From positions 1 through 64,000 of the forward strand of contig CAYFYY010000007.1 in assembly GCA_964347475.1 (NCBI GenBank): 64,000 nucleotides of DNA, given 5' to 3'. The translations under genes were made by a program, and so were the position numbers. The notes beneath the pieces were generated by a model. The model made no database searches and had not been told where the DNA came from. It was given only the letters and a program-made list of their open reading frames with translations. This DNA comes from GCA-020356105 sp964347475 (GTDB taxonomy: Bacteria; Pseudomonadota; Alphaproteobacteria; UBA8366; JADFVY01). The stretch's first letter is position 1; every line of letters begins with the position of its first letter. Of this stretch, positions 27,750 through 36,891 are shown piece after piece.

Positions 27750-28037
27750 TCAGCTCTGCCCGACCGTCGGCCCACCGGCGCGGATCCGCTCGCGCAGCCG
27801 GACCGGCACGAGCATCGATGCGTTGGCGGTGCGCATAACATCGACCTCGACCTCGTAGGGGGCGATAACGCGCCCTGCCGCTTCGTCGGCATGCGCCTCG
27901 GCCAGCATCGCCGCAACCGTATCGTCGTCGTCGCGCGCCGCGGCCCGGTCGATCTCCTCGTGCCAGGCGCCGGCCCCGTCGCGCCACACGACGGCGCCGT
28001 CGGTCAGCCGGCTGGCGGTGATGACGCGGTGTGACAC
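27750..28037 (-). CDS. DUF2849 protein, first gene of the sulfite reductase operon
   Basis: A 95-residue DUF2849 protein (VITASRLTDGAVVWRDG and the C-terminal PVRLRERIRAGGPTV segment), a short protein nearly always encoded directly before sulfite reductase in alphaproteobacteria. It is the first gene of the DUF2849-cysI-DUF934 operon. The 170-bp region upstream (28038-28207) is AT-rich and must hold the operon promoter, but no single -35/-10 pair stood out. Confidence 0.85.
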   Translation of the reverse strand: MSHRVITASRLTDGAVVWRDGAGAWHEEIDRAAARDDDDTVAAMLAEAHADEAAGRVIAPYEVEVDVMRTANASMLVPVRLRERIRAGGPTVGQS

Positions 28038-28207
28038 GGCGAACCCCTGTTTCAGTCAATCGGGCGCGTAAATTTACGGCTATCGATCGTATAACAGATA
28101 GTGCGTCACTGAGTCATGTAAAATATTTTTTATTACATCTTTTAAAATGTTCTTTATGCACGCACACCACCGATTGGCAACCGATCTACTTGGCCGGTTC
28201 GCGAAAT

Positions 28208-30895
28208 TCAGGCGGGAACGGCACTCTCCGGCGCAGACGATGGCGAAATGAAGCGCCAGTAGACCCAGCCGATGGCGATTAGGCTGAGACCGAGCCCAAG
28301 GAACGAGGCAACGCGGAACAAGCCACCGATCTCCGCCATGTCGAACAGGAAGACCTTGCACACGGTCAGCATCAACACCGCCATCGCGGCATGGCGCACC
28401 GGTTTGTTGTTGCGCCATATTCCGACCGCCAGCAGCGCCAGGGAATAGACCAGCCACAGACCGGAATAAGCGTACCATTCACCGTCGGAGGTGGCATGTG
28501 GGTTCAGGTAGGTACCATGGAACGCATGGCGCAGTTCGAGCGACAACCAGACGAAGACCAGAACAAGGCCGGCAATCCCTGCGCCGCCCGCAACGGGCTT
28601 GAGGTCTTGCCGCTTAGTTTCGGAGCGAAACGCTAGGCTGAATCCGGCCGGAATCGCGTAGGCCAGGAGCAGCAGGTTCGCGACCGGCCAGGCACCGACG
28701 GGATCACCGGTCAGCAACGGGTTTAGCCCCAGCAAATGCAGCAAAACGATCTGCACTGCCGTAAGACCGCCCAGGATCCGCCAACCCCACAAGGCGACCA
28801 GCCGCGGATGCTCCGCCCGGCATTGCCACAGCAGGGCGAAGGCGATGGCGGCCCAGGCGATCGTGCGCAGGCTCGTCTCCAGCAGGTTGTCGCCGGGCAG
28901 GAACTGGCCGCGATTGACGATATCGGCGATCTCCAGGGTCCAGAACAGCGTCAGGAACGCCAGCGCGCCCGCTTCCAACGCCAGCACGAGGCGGTCGTCC
29001 CCGGTGCGCCGGAACGACCGCGCGGCGAAGTAGAAGGCAAGCGTCGGCAGCCCATAGCCGTAGAGCATCCAGTTGAGCCCCGGCGTAGCGCCCAGCCGGT
29101 AGTCGAACAGCTCGTAATTGAACACGAGGCGGATCAGCACGCTGCCCGCCACGACCAGCGCGACGTGTCGTAGTGCCCGCACGTTGGTGTGGTCGTGGAT
29201 CCAGGCCATTGCCGGCAGCTGCAGCGACAGCGCAACGGTCAGCCACGCGTTCTCCAGCGCCATCGCCAGAGCCAGCGAGACCGCAGCGACGACGCCGACC
29301 GCATAGCCGGCCAGTGCGCCGTCTATGCCCGCCAGGTCGCGCTTGCGGGCAACCCAGGTCGCCGCCACCAGATTGAGGCCGGCGAGGATCAGCCCCATCG
29401 CGGCCCATTCGAGGGCGACCTCGAAGTCTCGCATGCGCCAGAACGCGATCGCCAGTGCGGCGACGGGACCGCCCGCCGACACGCTCGCCCACAGTCCGGG
29501 GCGCGCGGCGCCACGCAGCAGCACGAGACCGCCGATGCCGAACAGGGCGGCATAGCCGAGCGCGGCCACGGCGAACGGTTGAAGCCCCGGCGGCAGGGTG
29601 TCGAGGATGTCGATCTCCCCGGGCCAGTACGGCAGTTCCCAGCTGGCCAGGATGATCGCGGCCAGCGCCGCGCCTCCGATCGCGAGCGCATCGAACGTCA
29701 CGTCGCGCCGCCCGGCGATCAGCAGGAATGCACCGAGAATGCCGGCCCAGACCACCGATCCGGTGCCGAAATCATCGACCCAGACCAGCAAGAGCGCCAG
29801 CACCAGCATGGCGCCGCTGGCGGACCAGGCGAGCAGAGCCGGGCGCGGCAGCGCCCACAGGAATTTCGGCCAAGCGACCGCCGTGTCGTGCCGGGCAAGG
29901 CCGGCCGGCATGTAAGTGAACAGGACAGCCGTGACCGTCAGATAGCCGCCGACGGCCGGCGCGCCGAGATTGTACCACTGCTCGATCATCCATATCACGG
30001 GCCACAAGGCAGCGCCGGCCAGGGCGCCCCAGGCGAGCCAGCCCCAGCCCTTGTAGCGCAGCACCGCCAGGGCCGCCGCGTTGACCGCGGTCAGGTAGGG
30101 AAACAGCGAGTAGGCGGACGGATGGCCGGTCTGGACCAGGCCCGGCACCAGGAAACCGCCGAGGATGCCGAGCGCGGCGACGACTGGGCCGTGCTTGATC
30201 GACAGCACGATGGCGGTGGCCCAGACCCCGCCCAGCATCGCGAAAGCCGGCGGCGGCGCCAGCAGGTCGTACCGCGCATAGGCCGCATAGATGCTGACGA
30301 ACAGGGCCGACACGCCGGCCGCGACCAGCGCCGGGGTCACGATGGTCGGTTTCAGCGCCGCGATCTTTCGTTCGGCGGGGTGGCGGCGCAGCAGCTCGCC
30401 GCCGAGGATCAGCGCGACGCCGATTGCGGCGCCGAGGGCGCACTGCACCTTCGGCCCCAGCCAGTCCATCTCGATCGCATGGCGGACCAGGAACACGACG
30501 GCAAAAGCCACCGCGACAGCGCCCACCACCGGCAACACCAGCGGTGCGAATCGTTCGTCGAATCCGCCCTTTTTGGGGCCGCCCGTCGCCGCGGTCGCCG
30601 GCGCCGGCGCCTCTGGCGGTGACGTCGGCGGCGGCGAGGGCGCGGCGGCGACGCGCGGCGGCTCCGCCGCCGGCTCGGGGACGACCGGTTTCGGTGCGGG
30701 AGTTTCCGGCCGCTCCTCCGGCGCCGGTGAGGCGGCGCCGGACACCCGGCCCTGCAGGTCGCGCAGCACCCGGCTGGCGCGCGCGAGATCCGCCCGGAGA
30801 TCGCTGATCTTGACCAGCGCAACGATCGCCATGATCGGCGCGGCAAGGACAAGGCCGCCGAAACCCAGCAGCATCAGGATGAACAGGACCTCCAT
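28208..30895 (-). CDS. Large DUF2339 multi-pass membrane protein
   Basis: ATG 30895 with AGGGGA upstream is chosen; the longer frame adds non-homologous residues. The 895-residue protein starts with one transmembrane helix, a coiled-coil-like stretch (LRADLARASRVLRDLQGRV) and a Pro/Ala/Glu-rich linker of about 70 residues. More than 20 transmembrane helices follow. The first core helices carry the DUF2339 pattern (IGGxxLAxGVxF-like VVGAVAVAFAVVFLVRHAIE; GGELLRR; LAAGVSALFVSIYAAYARYDLL). These proteins are inner-membrane and of unknown function. It ends 170 bp from the sulfite reductase operon, on the same strand. Confidence 0.88.
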   Translation of the reverse strand: MEVLFILMLLGFGGLVLAAPIMAIVALVKISDLRADLARASRVLRDLQGRVSGAASPAPEERPETPAPKPVVPEPAAEPPRVAAAPSPPPTSPPEAPAPATAATGGPKKGGFDERFAPLVLPVVGAVAVAFAVVFLVRHAIEMDWLGPKVQCALGAAIGVALILGGELLRRHPAERKIAALKPTIVTPALVAAGVSALFVSIYAAYARYDLLAPPPAFAMLGGVWATAIVLSIKHGPVVAALGILGGFLVPGLVQTGHPSAYSLFPYLTAVNAAALAVLRYKGWGWLAWGALAGAALWPVIWMIEQWYNLGAPAVGGYLTVTAVLFTYMPAGLARHDTAVAWPKFLWALPRPALLAWSASGAMLVLALLLVWVDDFGTGSVVWAGILGAFLLIAGRRDVTFDALAIGGAALAAIILASWELPYWPGEIDILDTLPPGLQPFAVAALGYAALFGIGGLVLLRGAARPGLWASVSAGGPVAALAIAFWRMRDFEVALEWAAMGLILAGLNLVAATWVARKRDLAGIDGALAGYAVGVVAAVSLALAMALENAWLTVALSLQLPAMAWIHDHTNVRALRHVALVVAGSVLIRLVFNYELFDYRLGATPGLNWMLYGYGLPTLAFYFAARSFRRTGDDRLVLALEAGALAFLTLFWTLEIADIVNRGQFLPGDNLLETSLRTIAWAAIAFALLWQCRAEHPRLVALWGWRILGGLTAVQIVLLHLLGLNPLLTGDPVGAWPVANLLLLAYAIPAGFSLAFRSETKRQDLKPVAGGAGIAGLVLVFVWLSLELRHAFHGTYLNPHATSDGEWYAYSGLWLVYSLALLAVGIWRNNKPVRHAAMAVLMLTVCKVFLFDMAEIGGLFRVASFLGLGLSLIAIGWVYWRFISPSSAPESAVPA

Positions 30896-31110
30896 GGCCG
30901 TCCCCTTTCGAATTCCCGCACATAGTGCGCAGCCAGACATGTTTTGCCGGAAAATATGAAATGCAAAGTTAACCGCGTTTCCCGACGTCGCGGGTCGACT
31001 CGTACAAGACGATCCGGGCCGTGCGGCGCTTGGCTCCGGTCTTTGCAATCTGGTAAGAGATTGCCGTTACGATCGGCGGCTGCTTGCGGGCGGACACGGC
31101 AGAGGACGGC

Positions 31111-32283
31111 ATGCTGGCCTTCGAAAAGGACGAATATCTCGAGCGAATCGAGAACACCAAGCTGCGCATGATGCAGTTCGGACTCGACGTATTGCTGGTC
31201 GCCGACCCCGCCAATATGAACTACCTGACCGGTTACGACGGTTGGTCCTTCTACACGCCCCAGGTCGTTGTGGTGGCGCTGGCTCTCGACGAACCGCTCT
31301 GTGTCGTCCGAGGGATCGACCTCAACGGCGCGAAGGTCACGACCTTTCTCGACGACAGCAACCTCGTCGGCTACCCGGACGACTACGTCCAGAACAAGCG
31401 CATGCACCCGATGGACTTCGTCGCCGAGATGCTGGAGGCGCGCGGTCTGGCACGGGGCACCATCGGTGTCGAGATGGACGCCTATTATTTCACTGCGGCC
31501 GGCGCCGAGGCGTTGCATCAGAGCCTGCCAAACGCGACCTTCAAGAACGCCTACACGCTGGTCAACTGGATCCGCATGATCAAGTCGCCGCAGGAGCTCG
31601 CCTACATGCGGCAAGCGGCGAGAATCCTCGAGACGGTGATGGAGACGGCGATCGCCGCAGTGACGCCGGGCGTGCGCCAGTGCGACGCGGCAGCGGAGAT
31701 CCTCGCTGCGCAGGCGCGCGGGACCGCTGAATTCGGCGGCGACTACACGGCCATTGTGCCGATGCTGCCGAGCGGCGCCGGCACCTCGACGCCGCATCTG
31801 ACTTGGTCGGACCGGCCTTTCGCCCCTGGCGAGGCGACGATCCTGGAGCTCGCCGGCTGTCGCATGCGCTATCACTGCCCGCAGGCGCGCACGGTGTTCC
31901 TCGGCTCCCCGCCGCAGAATCTGACGGACACGGCAAAGGTGGTCGTCGAAGGGCTGAATGCCGTCATCGCCGCAGCGCGGCCCGGCCTGACCTGCGAGGA
32001 GATCGAGGGTGTGTGGCGCCGGATCATCGCCCGGGCCGGCATCGTCAAGGAGTCCAGGATCGGATATTCCTGCGGGCTCAACTACCCGCCAGACTGGGGC
32101 GAACACACGATCAGCCTGCGGCCGGGCGACAAGACGGTGCTGCAACCCGATATGACGATCCATGTCATCCCCGGCATCTGGCAGGACGACTGGGGCATCG
32201 AGATCAGCGAATGCATCCACCTGACGGACACCGGTGCCGAGCCGCTGGCTCGCACGCCACGGGAGCTGATCGTCAAAGCATAG
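31111..32283 (+). CDS. Ectoine hydrolase-like (DoeA/EutD) M24 family protein
   Basis: ATG 31111 is chosen because AGAGGA precedes it; a TTG 27 bp earlier lacks a site. The 390-residue product closely follows the DoeA pattern: VADPANMNYLTGYDGWSFY, VGYPDDYVQNKRMHPMDF, IGVEMDAYYFTAAGAEAL, TLVNWIRMIKSPQELAYMR, DYTAIVPMLPSGAG, ELAGCRMRYHCPQARTVFLG and YPPDWGEHTISLRPGDKT. DoeA opens the ectoine ring to N-acetyl-diaminobutyrate. The partner DoeB deacetylase and ectoine transporter genes are absent nearby, so a related cyclic amide or an Xaa-Pro-type substrate is possible. Confidence 0.82.
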   Translation: MLAFEKDEYLERIENTKLRMMQFGLDVLLVADPANMNYLTGYDGWSFYTPQVVVVALALDEPLCVVRGIDLNGAKVTTFLDDSNLVGYPDDYVQNKRMHPMDFVAEMLEARGLARGTIGVEMDAYYFTAAGAEALHQSLPNATFKNAYTLVNWIRMIKSPQELAYMRQAARILETVMETAIAAVTPGVRQCDAAAEILAAQARGTAEFGGDYTAIVPMLPSGAGTSTPHLTWSDRPFAPGEATILELAGCRMRYHCPQARTVFLGSPPQNLTDTAKVVVEGLNAVIAAARPGLTCEEIEGVWRRIIARAGIVKESRIGYSCGLNYPPDWGEHTISLRPGDKTVLQPDMTIHVIPGIWQDDWGIEISECIHLTDTGAEPLARTPRELIVKA

Positions 32284-32352
32284 GGCGCAAGGACAATGCT
32301 CGTCGCACGTCGGCGCCGCCGTGGCAGGACACGCCGGATCCGGGAACGGCCG

Positions 32353-32838
32353 CTAGCGCATGGCGCCCCGGTCCGAAATCGGCTTCGCGTAAGCCAATTC
32401 CACATCCCAGGGGAAAAGAATCCAGGTATCCTGGCTGACCTCGGTAATGAACGTATCGACCAGTGGCCGGCCCGCCGGCTTCGCGTAGATCGTCGCGAAA
32501 TGCGCCTTCGGCAGCATATCCCGCACCACCTTCGCCGTGGTCCCGGTGTCGACGAGATCGTCGACGATCAGCCAGCCTTCGCCGTCGCTGTCCAGGCCTT
32601 TCAGGATTGTCGTCGCGCCGTGGTCTTTGTGTTCGTACGACGCAATGCAGACCGTATCGACCAGCCGGATGTCGAGTTCCCGGGCGACGATGGCCGCCGG
32701 GACGAGGCCGCCGCGGGTGATGGCGACGATTCCCTTGAACGGCCCCTGTTCGTGCAGTCGCCACGCCAGGGCCCGCGCATGCCGGTGCAACTCGTCCCAC
32801 GAGACGGGAAATTCCATCTGTGCCGATTCGCTCATCAC
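32353..32838 (-). CDS. gpt: Xanthine-guanine phosphoribosyltransferase
   Basis: A 161-residue type I phosphoribosyltransferase. The PRPP-binding motif is WLIVDDLVDTGTTAKVV; an upstream GIVAITRGGLVPAAIVAREL segment and the C-terminal WILFPWDVE, typical of Gpt, are present. It salvages guanine and xanthine with PRPP. The start could be either of two Mets (32838 or 32835). It converges on the ectoine hydrolase-like gene with 69 bp between them. Confidence 0.9.
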   Translation of the reverse strand: MMSESAQMEFPVSWDELHRHARALAWRLHEQGPFKGIVAITRGGLVPAAIVARELDIRLVDTVCIASYEHKDHGATTILKGLDSDGEGWLIVDDLVDTGTTAKVVRDMLPKAHFATIYAKPAGRPLVDTFITEVSQDTWILFPWDVELAYAKPISDRGAMR

Positions 32839-33028
32839 CCCGATCCTCCTGTGCCCCCCAATTGGTGCGTTCTAGCCCATGGACTTGGCGGCAGCAACGT
32901 CGATACCCTGCGTTTTAGAGGCATTTTCGGCTTAACCGCCGATTCATACCCGTCGTTGATGATGTTTCTTGGTCTCGACCGTTTATGATCCTAGGGTGTC
33001 CGGTTCGGAAGGCAGATTCACCGTGGAG

Positions 33029-35308
33029 ATGCGGGAAGTCAGCGCCTGCCTCGGCATGATCGTTGCTCTGGCTGGTTGTGAGAGCACTACCAGCGATTCG
33101 CGTGCCTTCCGCAACGATAACCTGCCCATTCCCGATCCGCTGGCAGGTCAGCAACTGCCAGCAAATTTCGAGACCGCAGAATTCTCCGCCCAACATGGTC
33201 TCAACCAGATTGGCGCCCAGCATGCCTATGCCAAGGGGGCCTCTGGCGGCGGCGTCGTGGTGGCGGTGATCGACACCGGGATTCAAGTCGACCACAGCGA
33301 CCTCGCCGCCAATGTTTCCCCGGACAGCATCGACATCGTGCGCGGAGACCCTGTCACGGACGAGGATGGCCACGGAACGCACGTCTCAGGGACCGTCGCT
33401 GCGGAAAAGAACGACGTGGGGATGCACGGCGTTGCCTTCGACGCAACGATCCTGGCGATCCGCACAGATACCGTGATTGCCGACCCGGTATTCTGCGGCG
33501 GGCCCGCCCAGTGTTCAGTGTTCTATGAAGCCGACCTTATCAACGCGATTCGCTATGCAACCGGCAAGGCACATGTGATCAATCTGAGCCTTGGCGGCCC
33601 GGTCCCGCTCAGCTTCCAGTTCGAGCAGGAACTGCGTCGCGCGATGAATGCGGGTTCTATCATCGTTGCGGCCACGGGCAACGACGGAGCCACGGAACCC
33701 GGCTGGCCGGCAATGTACGCGGGCTCTCCGACCGTCAACACGAGCGGCCAGCTGATCGCCGTGGGTGCCGTTGACAGTACCGGCACAATCGCGGCCTTTT
33801 CCAACGAATGCGGCACAGCGAAGGATTATTGCCTCGTAGCGCCAGGCGTAAACATCTATTCGACGGTTCCCGGCGACGCCTACGCATTCTACTCCGGGAC
33901 TTCGATGGCTACGCCGCACGTCTCCGGCGCGGCGGCATTGCTGATCCAGACCTGGCCGATGCTTCCCCCTTCGGATGTCGTAAGCATTCTGCTGACCACG
34001 GCAACCGATCTGGGTGCGGCCGGGGTGGACGTCGTGTACGGCCACGGGTTGTTGAATTTGGACGCCGCAATGCAGCCGGTCGGCAGCCTGGCGATTCCGC
34101 TTTCCGGTTCCGCAACAGGCCAAACCGTTACGCTGGATGGTACTTCGCTGTCTCTGGGGCCGGCGTTCGGCAACGCGCTCAGCGGTTCGACGTTGCTTGC
34201 ACAGGCTTTCGCCCTGGATGATTTCGATCGCAATTTCGTTGCCGGGTTGGACGGGCGTGTCGTTCGTGCCGACCGGAACTTCGGTCTCGACGCTCTTATG
34301 GCCGGCGGCATCCAGCCGGTCGAAGCCGCCTTGCCCAACGGCGCGAAAGTCTCCCTCGGCGCGACAGAGCAGGCGAGCGCTGGTCCGGGGTGGGACGCCA
34401 TCGGCATGGCCTCCGAGCAAGAGGCAGAGCGCGACGTGCGTGGGATGAGCCTGGCGTTCTCGGGGAGCGATGGCACCGCCTACCGCATCGGCTATGACGT
34501 AACGCCGGCGCAGATGGTCGACGACATCGCAGTCACCCCGGCAGCAAGCCTGTTCTGGATGTCTGACGAGCTTCTCAACCCGCAACATGGGCTGGTCGGG
34601 ACTGGGGCGGCCTTCACGGCAAGCCGCGGGCTCGGTGCCGGGAGTGTACTGACCGTTGGCCTGGTCGATGAACTTGGTCAGCAGAGTGGCGACACCGGCA
34701 ACGCGCGGATCGGCGAAATCGCGGTTGCCCATCTATTCCCGGGCGGTGCTGCCCTGACGGCGCGGTTCTCGCATGTCGACGAGCGTAGCGGCTTCCTCGG
34801 CAGCGACGCGGATGGTGGCTTCTCGGTCGAGGGGGCCAACAGCCGGTTCTACGTCCTCGGTGGCCGTCTGCCGCTCGGCGCGGGGGTAGAACTGCTCGGC
34901 AGCTACACGTTGGGAACGACCGACATGACGGCCGACGGGACTAGCCTTCTGAGCGACTGGAGCGGCGCCCGTGCCGATGCTTTCGGGCTTGGCATCGTCA
35001 AGGACAATGCACTGGGCACCGGTGGGCGGATCGGATTCCTGGCTGGGCAGCCACTGCGGGTCAACGCCGCCTCTGCCAACCTGACCGTGCCGGTCGACTA
35101 TCAGCTGGACAAAACGGTCGTGCAGGCTTCCGAACGGGTTTCGCTGGTGCCGACCGGCCGCGAGATCGACCTGCAGATCGCTTATGACAGGACCATCGGG
35201 ATCCAGGGAAACCTGTCGGGCTGGCTGATGATGCAGCTGGAGCCCGGACATGATGCCGAAGCGCCGCCAGCGTACGGCATCGGCGTGCGCTTCGCGACGG
35301 CCTTCTGA
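33029..35308 (+). CDS. Subtilase-domain autotransporter with lipoprotein signal
   Basis: Starting at ATG 33029, the 759-residue protein has a short signal with lipobox LAGC (ACLGMIVALAGC). An S8 subtilase domain follows with an intact triad: D82 in AVIDTG, H115 in DGHGTHVSG, S292 in GTSMATPHVSG, and oxyanion Asn218. From about residue 480 to the end there is an alternating-strand autotransporter beta-barrel ending in Phe (GIGVRFATAF). Type V secretion to the cell surface is therefore expected. Lipidated subtilase autotransporters such as neisserial NalP process other surface proteins. An upstream TTG (32969) would hide the lipobox and is less likely. Confidence 0.85.
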   Translation: MREVSACLGMIVALAGCESTTSDSRAFRNDNLPIPDPLAGQQLPANFETAEFSAQHGLNQIGAQHAYAKGASGGGVVVAVIDTGIQVDHSDLAANVSPDSIDIVRGDPVTDEDGHGTHVSGTVAAEKNDVGMHGVAFDATILAIRTDTVIADPVFCGGPAQCSVFYEADLINAIRYATGKAHVINLSLGGPVPLSFQFEQELRRAMNAGSIIVAATGNDGATEPGWPAMYAGSPTVNTSGQLIAVGAVDSTGTIAAFSNECGTAKDYCLVAPGVNIYSTVPGDAYAFYSGTSMATPHVSGAAALLIQTWPMLPPSDVVSILLTTATDLGAAGVDVVYGHGLLNLDAAMQPVGSLAIPLSGSATGQTVTLDGTSLSLGPAFGNALSGSTLLAQAFALDDFDRNFVAGLDGRVVRADRNFGLDALMAGGIQPVEAALPNGAKVSLGATEQASAGPGWDAIGMASEQEAERDVRGMSLAFSGSDGTAYRIGYDVTPAQMVDDIAVTPAASLFWMSDELLNPQHGLVGTGAAFTASRGLGAGSVLTVGLVDELGQQSGDTGNARIGEIAVAHLFPGGAALTARFSHVDERSGFLGSDADGGFSVEGANSRFYVLGGRLPLGAGVELLGSYTLGTTDMTADGTSLLSDWSGARADAFGLGIVKDNALGTGGRIGFLAGQPLRVNAASANLTVPVDYQLDKTVVQASERVSLVPTGREIDLQIAYDRTIGIQGNLSGWLMMQLEPGHDAEAPPAYGIGVRFATAF

Positions 35309-35435
35309 CGCCGAATTGACCGGTTGGCCGCGCGCCGTGCTATGACGGGACGATCAGTGGCGCGGCGGCAGCTGCGGCCGATCAACGGGAAGTGATGGCG
35401 CCCCACCGTGCGCTGCTTGACTTCCATATTCGATT

Positions 35436-35451
35436 ATTACAATCTTCTAAT
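35436..35451. promoter_or_regulatory. AT-rich operator-like inverted repeat upstream of the DsrE-TusA genes
   Basis: ATTACA-N4-TCTAAT, one mismatch from the perfect inverted repeat ATTAGA-N4-TCTAAT found at 39048-39063 before the OsmC gene. It lies about 100 bp upstream of the DsrE ATG, next to a TTGACT (35417-35422) that could serve as -35. Its half-sites suggest a winged-helix dimer such as an ArsR-family sulfide/persulfide sensor; this is an inference. Confidence 0.5.
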
Positions 35452-35548
35452 GAAATAAAGCGTCGGGGTCGCCTGCGGCCTCGCCGGCGCGCTCGGTTTC
35501 GACAATCTTGTCAGGGCGGGGCATTGACCTGGAAAGGAAATAGCGACG

Positions 35549-36043
35549 ATGTCGGAGAACAACAACGCGAAGAGCATGTCGATCATCGTGACCAAGGGCT
35601 CGCTGGACTGGGCCTATCCGCCCTTCATTATCGGCACGACCGCTGCGGCGATGGGGCTGGATGTCACGATGTTCTTTACGTTCTACGGCCTCGGCCTTCT
35701 GAAGAAGAAGCTCAACCTCCAGGTTACCCCGCTCGGCAACGCGGCCATGGAGATGCCGATGCTGGGTGGCCATATGACGATGCCGAACATGGTGGGCATG
35801 TTGCCCGGCGTCGATAAAGCGGCGACCGTGATGATGAAGAACCTCATCAAGAAGAAGGGCGTGGCGTCGATCGAGGAATTGCGGGAGGCCGCGATCGAGT
35901 CCGAGATCCGCATGATCGCCTGCCAGATGACGCTGGACCTGTTCGAATACAAGCGCGAGGACCTGATCGAGGGCCACGAGCTTGGAGGTGCGGCGACCTA
36001 TATCGACGCAGCCACCAAATCCGACATCAACCTGTTCATTTGA
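35549..36043 (+). CDS. DsrE/DsrF/DrsH-like (DsrE2) family protein
   Basis: A 164-residue protein of the DsrE2 group, with MSIIVTKGSLDWAYPPFIIGTTAAAMGLDVTMFF (first part), a Met-rich central loop (MEMPMLGGHMTMPNMVGML) and the conserved cysteine in RMIACQMTLDLF. DsrE-type proteins carry persulfide sulfur between enzymes in the cytoplasm, sometimes with membrane association. The RBS region (GGAAATAGCGACG) is weak. The TusA gene follows 56 bp later. Together they are likely to traffic sulfane sulfur for detoxification or oxidation. Confidence 0.88.
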   Translation: MSENNNAKSMSIIVTKGSLDWAYPPFIIGTTAAAMGLDVTMFFTFYGLGLLKKKLNLQVTPLGNAAMEMPMLGGHMTMPNMVGMLPGVDKAATVMMKNLIKKKGVASIEELREAAIESEIRMIACQMTLDLFEYKREDLIEGHELGGAATYIDAATKSDINLFI

Positions 36044-36099
36044 GGCGGCATCCGGCCGACCTTTCGCAACGCGACGCAATCAGCAAGGAGAAACCACAC

Positions 36100-36327
36100 A
36101 TGGCCGATCAGGTGCTCGACGCCAAGGGGCTGAACTGCCCGCTGCCAATACTCAAGGCGAAGAAGGCATTGAAGGATGTGCCCGCGGGCGGCACGCTGGA
36201 AATCCAGGCAACCGACCCCGGGTCGGTCGCGGACTTTGAAGCATTTTGCCGCACGACCGGGAACGAGCTGCTGGAATCCAAGACCGAAGACGGCGTTTAC
36301 GTGTTCGTCATCAAACACACGGGTTGA
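36100..36327 (+). CDS. TusA family sulfur carrier protein
   Basis: ATG 36100 with AAGGAG upstream. The 75-residue product has the TusA signature LNCPLPILKAKKAL (CPxP with the acceptor cysteine), LEIQATDPGSVADFEAFCRTTGN and a C-terminal FVIKH strand. TusA proteins accept persulfide sulfur from rhodanese or IscS and hand it to DsrE-like partners. The preceding DsrE2 gene is a common partner. A terminator follows at 36370. Confidence 0.92.
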   Translation: MADQVLDAKGLNCPLPILKAKKALKDVPAGGTLEIQATDPGSVADFEAFCRTTGNELLESKTEDGVYVFVIKHTG

Positions 36328-36369
36328 CGGGATCGCGAAACGCCCGGAAAATATGGAAAAATCATCAGC

Positions 36370-36400
36370 CGGCCCGGGATGTGACGCCCCGGGCCGTTTC
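36370..36400 (+). terminator. Intrinsic terminator after the DsrE-TusA operon
   Basis: CGGCCCGGG (36370-36378) pairs perfectly with CCCGGGCCG (36388-36396) around a 9-base loop, followed by TTTC. It ends the two-gene operon. Confidence 0.75.
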
Positions 36401-36891
36401 TGTTCGGCAGTCCGAGTTGCCGCCAACATCCTGCAAGTATACGCAAGGCAGACCTTTGGCATAACGCTCACGGGCGGCTATGTGGCCTGAATTCGAAGCA
36501 GTTTGTGCTGGGTTGTATTTAAAGTAACCGGCTTTTCGATTTGATCGCTTCCGCTCAGATTGCACGCCTGTATGTCCGCTTTACGATAATATTCGCCAAA
36601 TACATACCAGATGATATAAGAAAGTCCTTATTATTTGTCAAACAAACACGGAATTGGTTTCGCATGTAACGGACTGCTATTTGCAGGTTAACCACATATT
36701 TTTTTGCACAATACATTAGATGATGGTAATTTAGAGAGATATAACACACCGTGCTCGCTCGGTTCGGCGGGCATGAGCCAAGACAGGGGGTGCGTCTGGT
36801 GCTTCCGTCAACAAGCCAGGAAAGAGGGCCGTGGGCGGGATCTCCTGGGCACAGCAAGTTGGCATCTCGGTCTTCACACTCAGGAGGTAGC
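36401..36891. other. AT-rich intergenic region before the FadL-type porin gene
   Basis: No supportable gene. From about 36480 to 36740 the base composition drops far below the window average. TATAAC at 36739-36744 with TTAGAT 18 bases upstream is a weak promoter candidate, about 150 bp before the porin ATG. The low GC suggests a regulated promoter or a relic of transferred DNA. I saw no terminal repeats. Confidence 0.4.
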
